From Bacteroidetes bacterium QS_8_68_15 (lineage in GTDB: Bacteria; Bacteroidota; Rhodothermia; Rhodothermales; Salinibacteraceae): a stretch of 6,347 nucleotides of DNA. A program made the translations under genes and the position numbers. Positions 5,943-6,347 of the stretch are shown here, one piece after another. Location: the NCBI GenBank assembly GCA_003023245.1, contig PXTR01000052.1, positions 1 through 6,347 of the forward strand, in the 5' to 3' direction. The notes under the pieces are model-generated. The model saw only the letters and a program-made list of their open reading frames with translations. It did not search any database and had not been told where the DNA came from. Every line of letters starts with the position of its first letter. Positions within the stretch are counted from its first letter, which is position 1.

Positions 5943-6029
5943 GCGGGGAAGGTCGATTTTCGAGTGTCGATTGCCGAATGAGCAAGCCTCGACAACCGAT
6001 GGGGGGAACCGTTCGTCCCTCGCCGTTCG
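5943..6029. other. purH-mreB spacer with short direct repeat
   Basis: The 87-bp spacer has no gene. On the minus strand GACGAACGG occurs twice with a 14-base step (plus strand 6023-6031, overlapping the purH stop, and 6009-6017). A GGGA/TCCC inverted pair follows. It is too weak to call a terminator, so readthrough from purH into mreB is plausible. Confidence 0.35.
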
Positions 6030-6347
6030 TCAATGGCGAAAGTGGCGGCGGCCGGTGAGAACCATCGCAGCGCCGGCGTCGTCGGCGGCGCGGACGACCT
6101 CGTCGTCGCGGATGGAGCCGCCGGGTTGGATGGCGGCGGTGGCGCCGGCGCGGGCGGCGGCTTCGAGCCCGTCGGCGAAGGGAAAGAAGGCGTCGGAAGC
6201 TACCACGGCTCCTTCAAAGTCAAGTTCCGCTTTCTCCCCCTTGCGCACCGCCAGTTCGCTGGCGTCGATGCGGCTCATCTGCCCCGCCCCGATGCCAAGC
6301 GTGGCCCGCCCCGAGGCGTAGACGATGGCGTTGGACTTGACGTGCTT
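6030..6347 (-). CDS. purH: Bifunctional purine biosynthesis protein PurH (AICAR formyltransferase / IMP cyclohydrolase), C-terminal part
   Basis: PurH carries out the last two steps of IMP synthesis in the cytoplasm: formylation of AICAR with 10-formyl-THF, then ring closure. Only the last 105 codons are here, and the reading frame stays open to the window edge, so the start lies outside. The visible piece belongs to the AICAR formyltransferase domain. It opens with [11 protein letters not shown], continues with the family block GIGAGQMSR, then [18 protein letters not shown] and [14 protein letters not shown], and ends in TGRRHFRH, the usual PurH C-terminus. The stop is TGA and nothing looks truncated or shifted. 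mreB follows 87 bp downstream on the same strand. The purH-mreB-mreC order is one I know from Bacteroidota-type genomes, so the neighbours support the call. Confidence 0.96.
   Translation of the reverse strand, partial: KHVKSNAIVYASGRATLGIGAGQMSRIDASELAVRKGEKAELDFEGAVVASDAFFPFADGLEAAARAGATAAIQPGGSIRDDEVVRAADDAGAAMVLTGRRHFRH

Noticed and set aside
4638..5981. Plus-strand open frame of about 450 codons opposite mreB and the mreB-mreC spacer
   Set aside because: Antisense shadow: the translation is a D/H/R/A/V-rich string without domains, and mreB on the other strand is unmistakable.

Overview
The window is GC-rich (about two thirds G+C by eye). All six recognisable genes lie on the minus strand and are read from high to low coordinates. 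The order purH - mreB - mreC at the right is an arrangement I know from Bacteroidota and the related Rhodothermota. The high G+C, the lack of Shine-Dalgarno sequences before any visible start codon, and an A-rich leader before one gene fit a Rhodothermota-like bacterium (Salinibacter/Rhodothermus relatives). That placement is inference; no rRNA or other marker is present to prove it.

Layout in transcription order. 6347-6030 is the C-terminal end of purH (purine synthesis), cut by the window edge. 5942-4932 is mreB, the actin-like rod-shape scaffold, and 4804-3965 is mreC, its membrane-anchored periplasmic partner. 3898-2258 is a secreted PBP4-type D-alanyl-D-alanine carboxypeptidase/endopeptidase. 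It stands where mreD and the PBP2/RodA genes would usually follow. 2083-1442 is hslV, the threonine peptidase of the HslUV protease, with an unusually long propeptide and no hslU beside it. 1210-134 is a NYN-domain protein whose nuclease motifs look degenerate, followed by a probable winged-helix (OST-HTH/LOTUS-like) domain and an acidic, tyrosine-rich tail.

The middle genes form a cell-wall and cell-shape group: MreB and MreC organise lateral wall synthesis, and the PBP4 homologue trims peptidoglycan. HslV (protein quality control) and the NYN protein (probably RNA-related) have no clear link to that group.

The spacers are short (66-231 bp) but not empty. The mreB-mreC spacer has two G-rich octamer-periodic blocks on opposite strands, each matching a four-run G-quadruplex pattern. 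The hslV-NYN spacer has a 14-bp tandem repeat. Related sequence follows the stop codons of both hslV and the NYN gene. I found no tRNA, rRNA, CRISPR array, insertion sequence or phage gene. This is mostly a housekeeping region; the best leads are the degenerate NYN protein and the spacer repeats.
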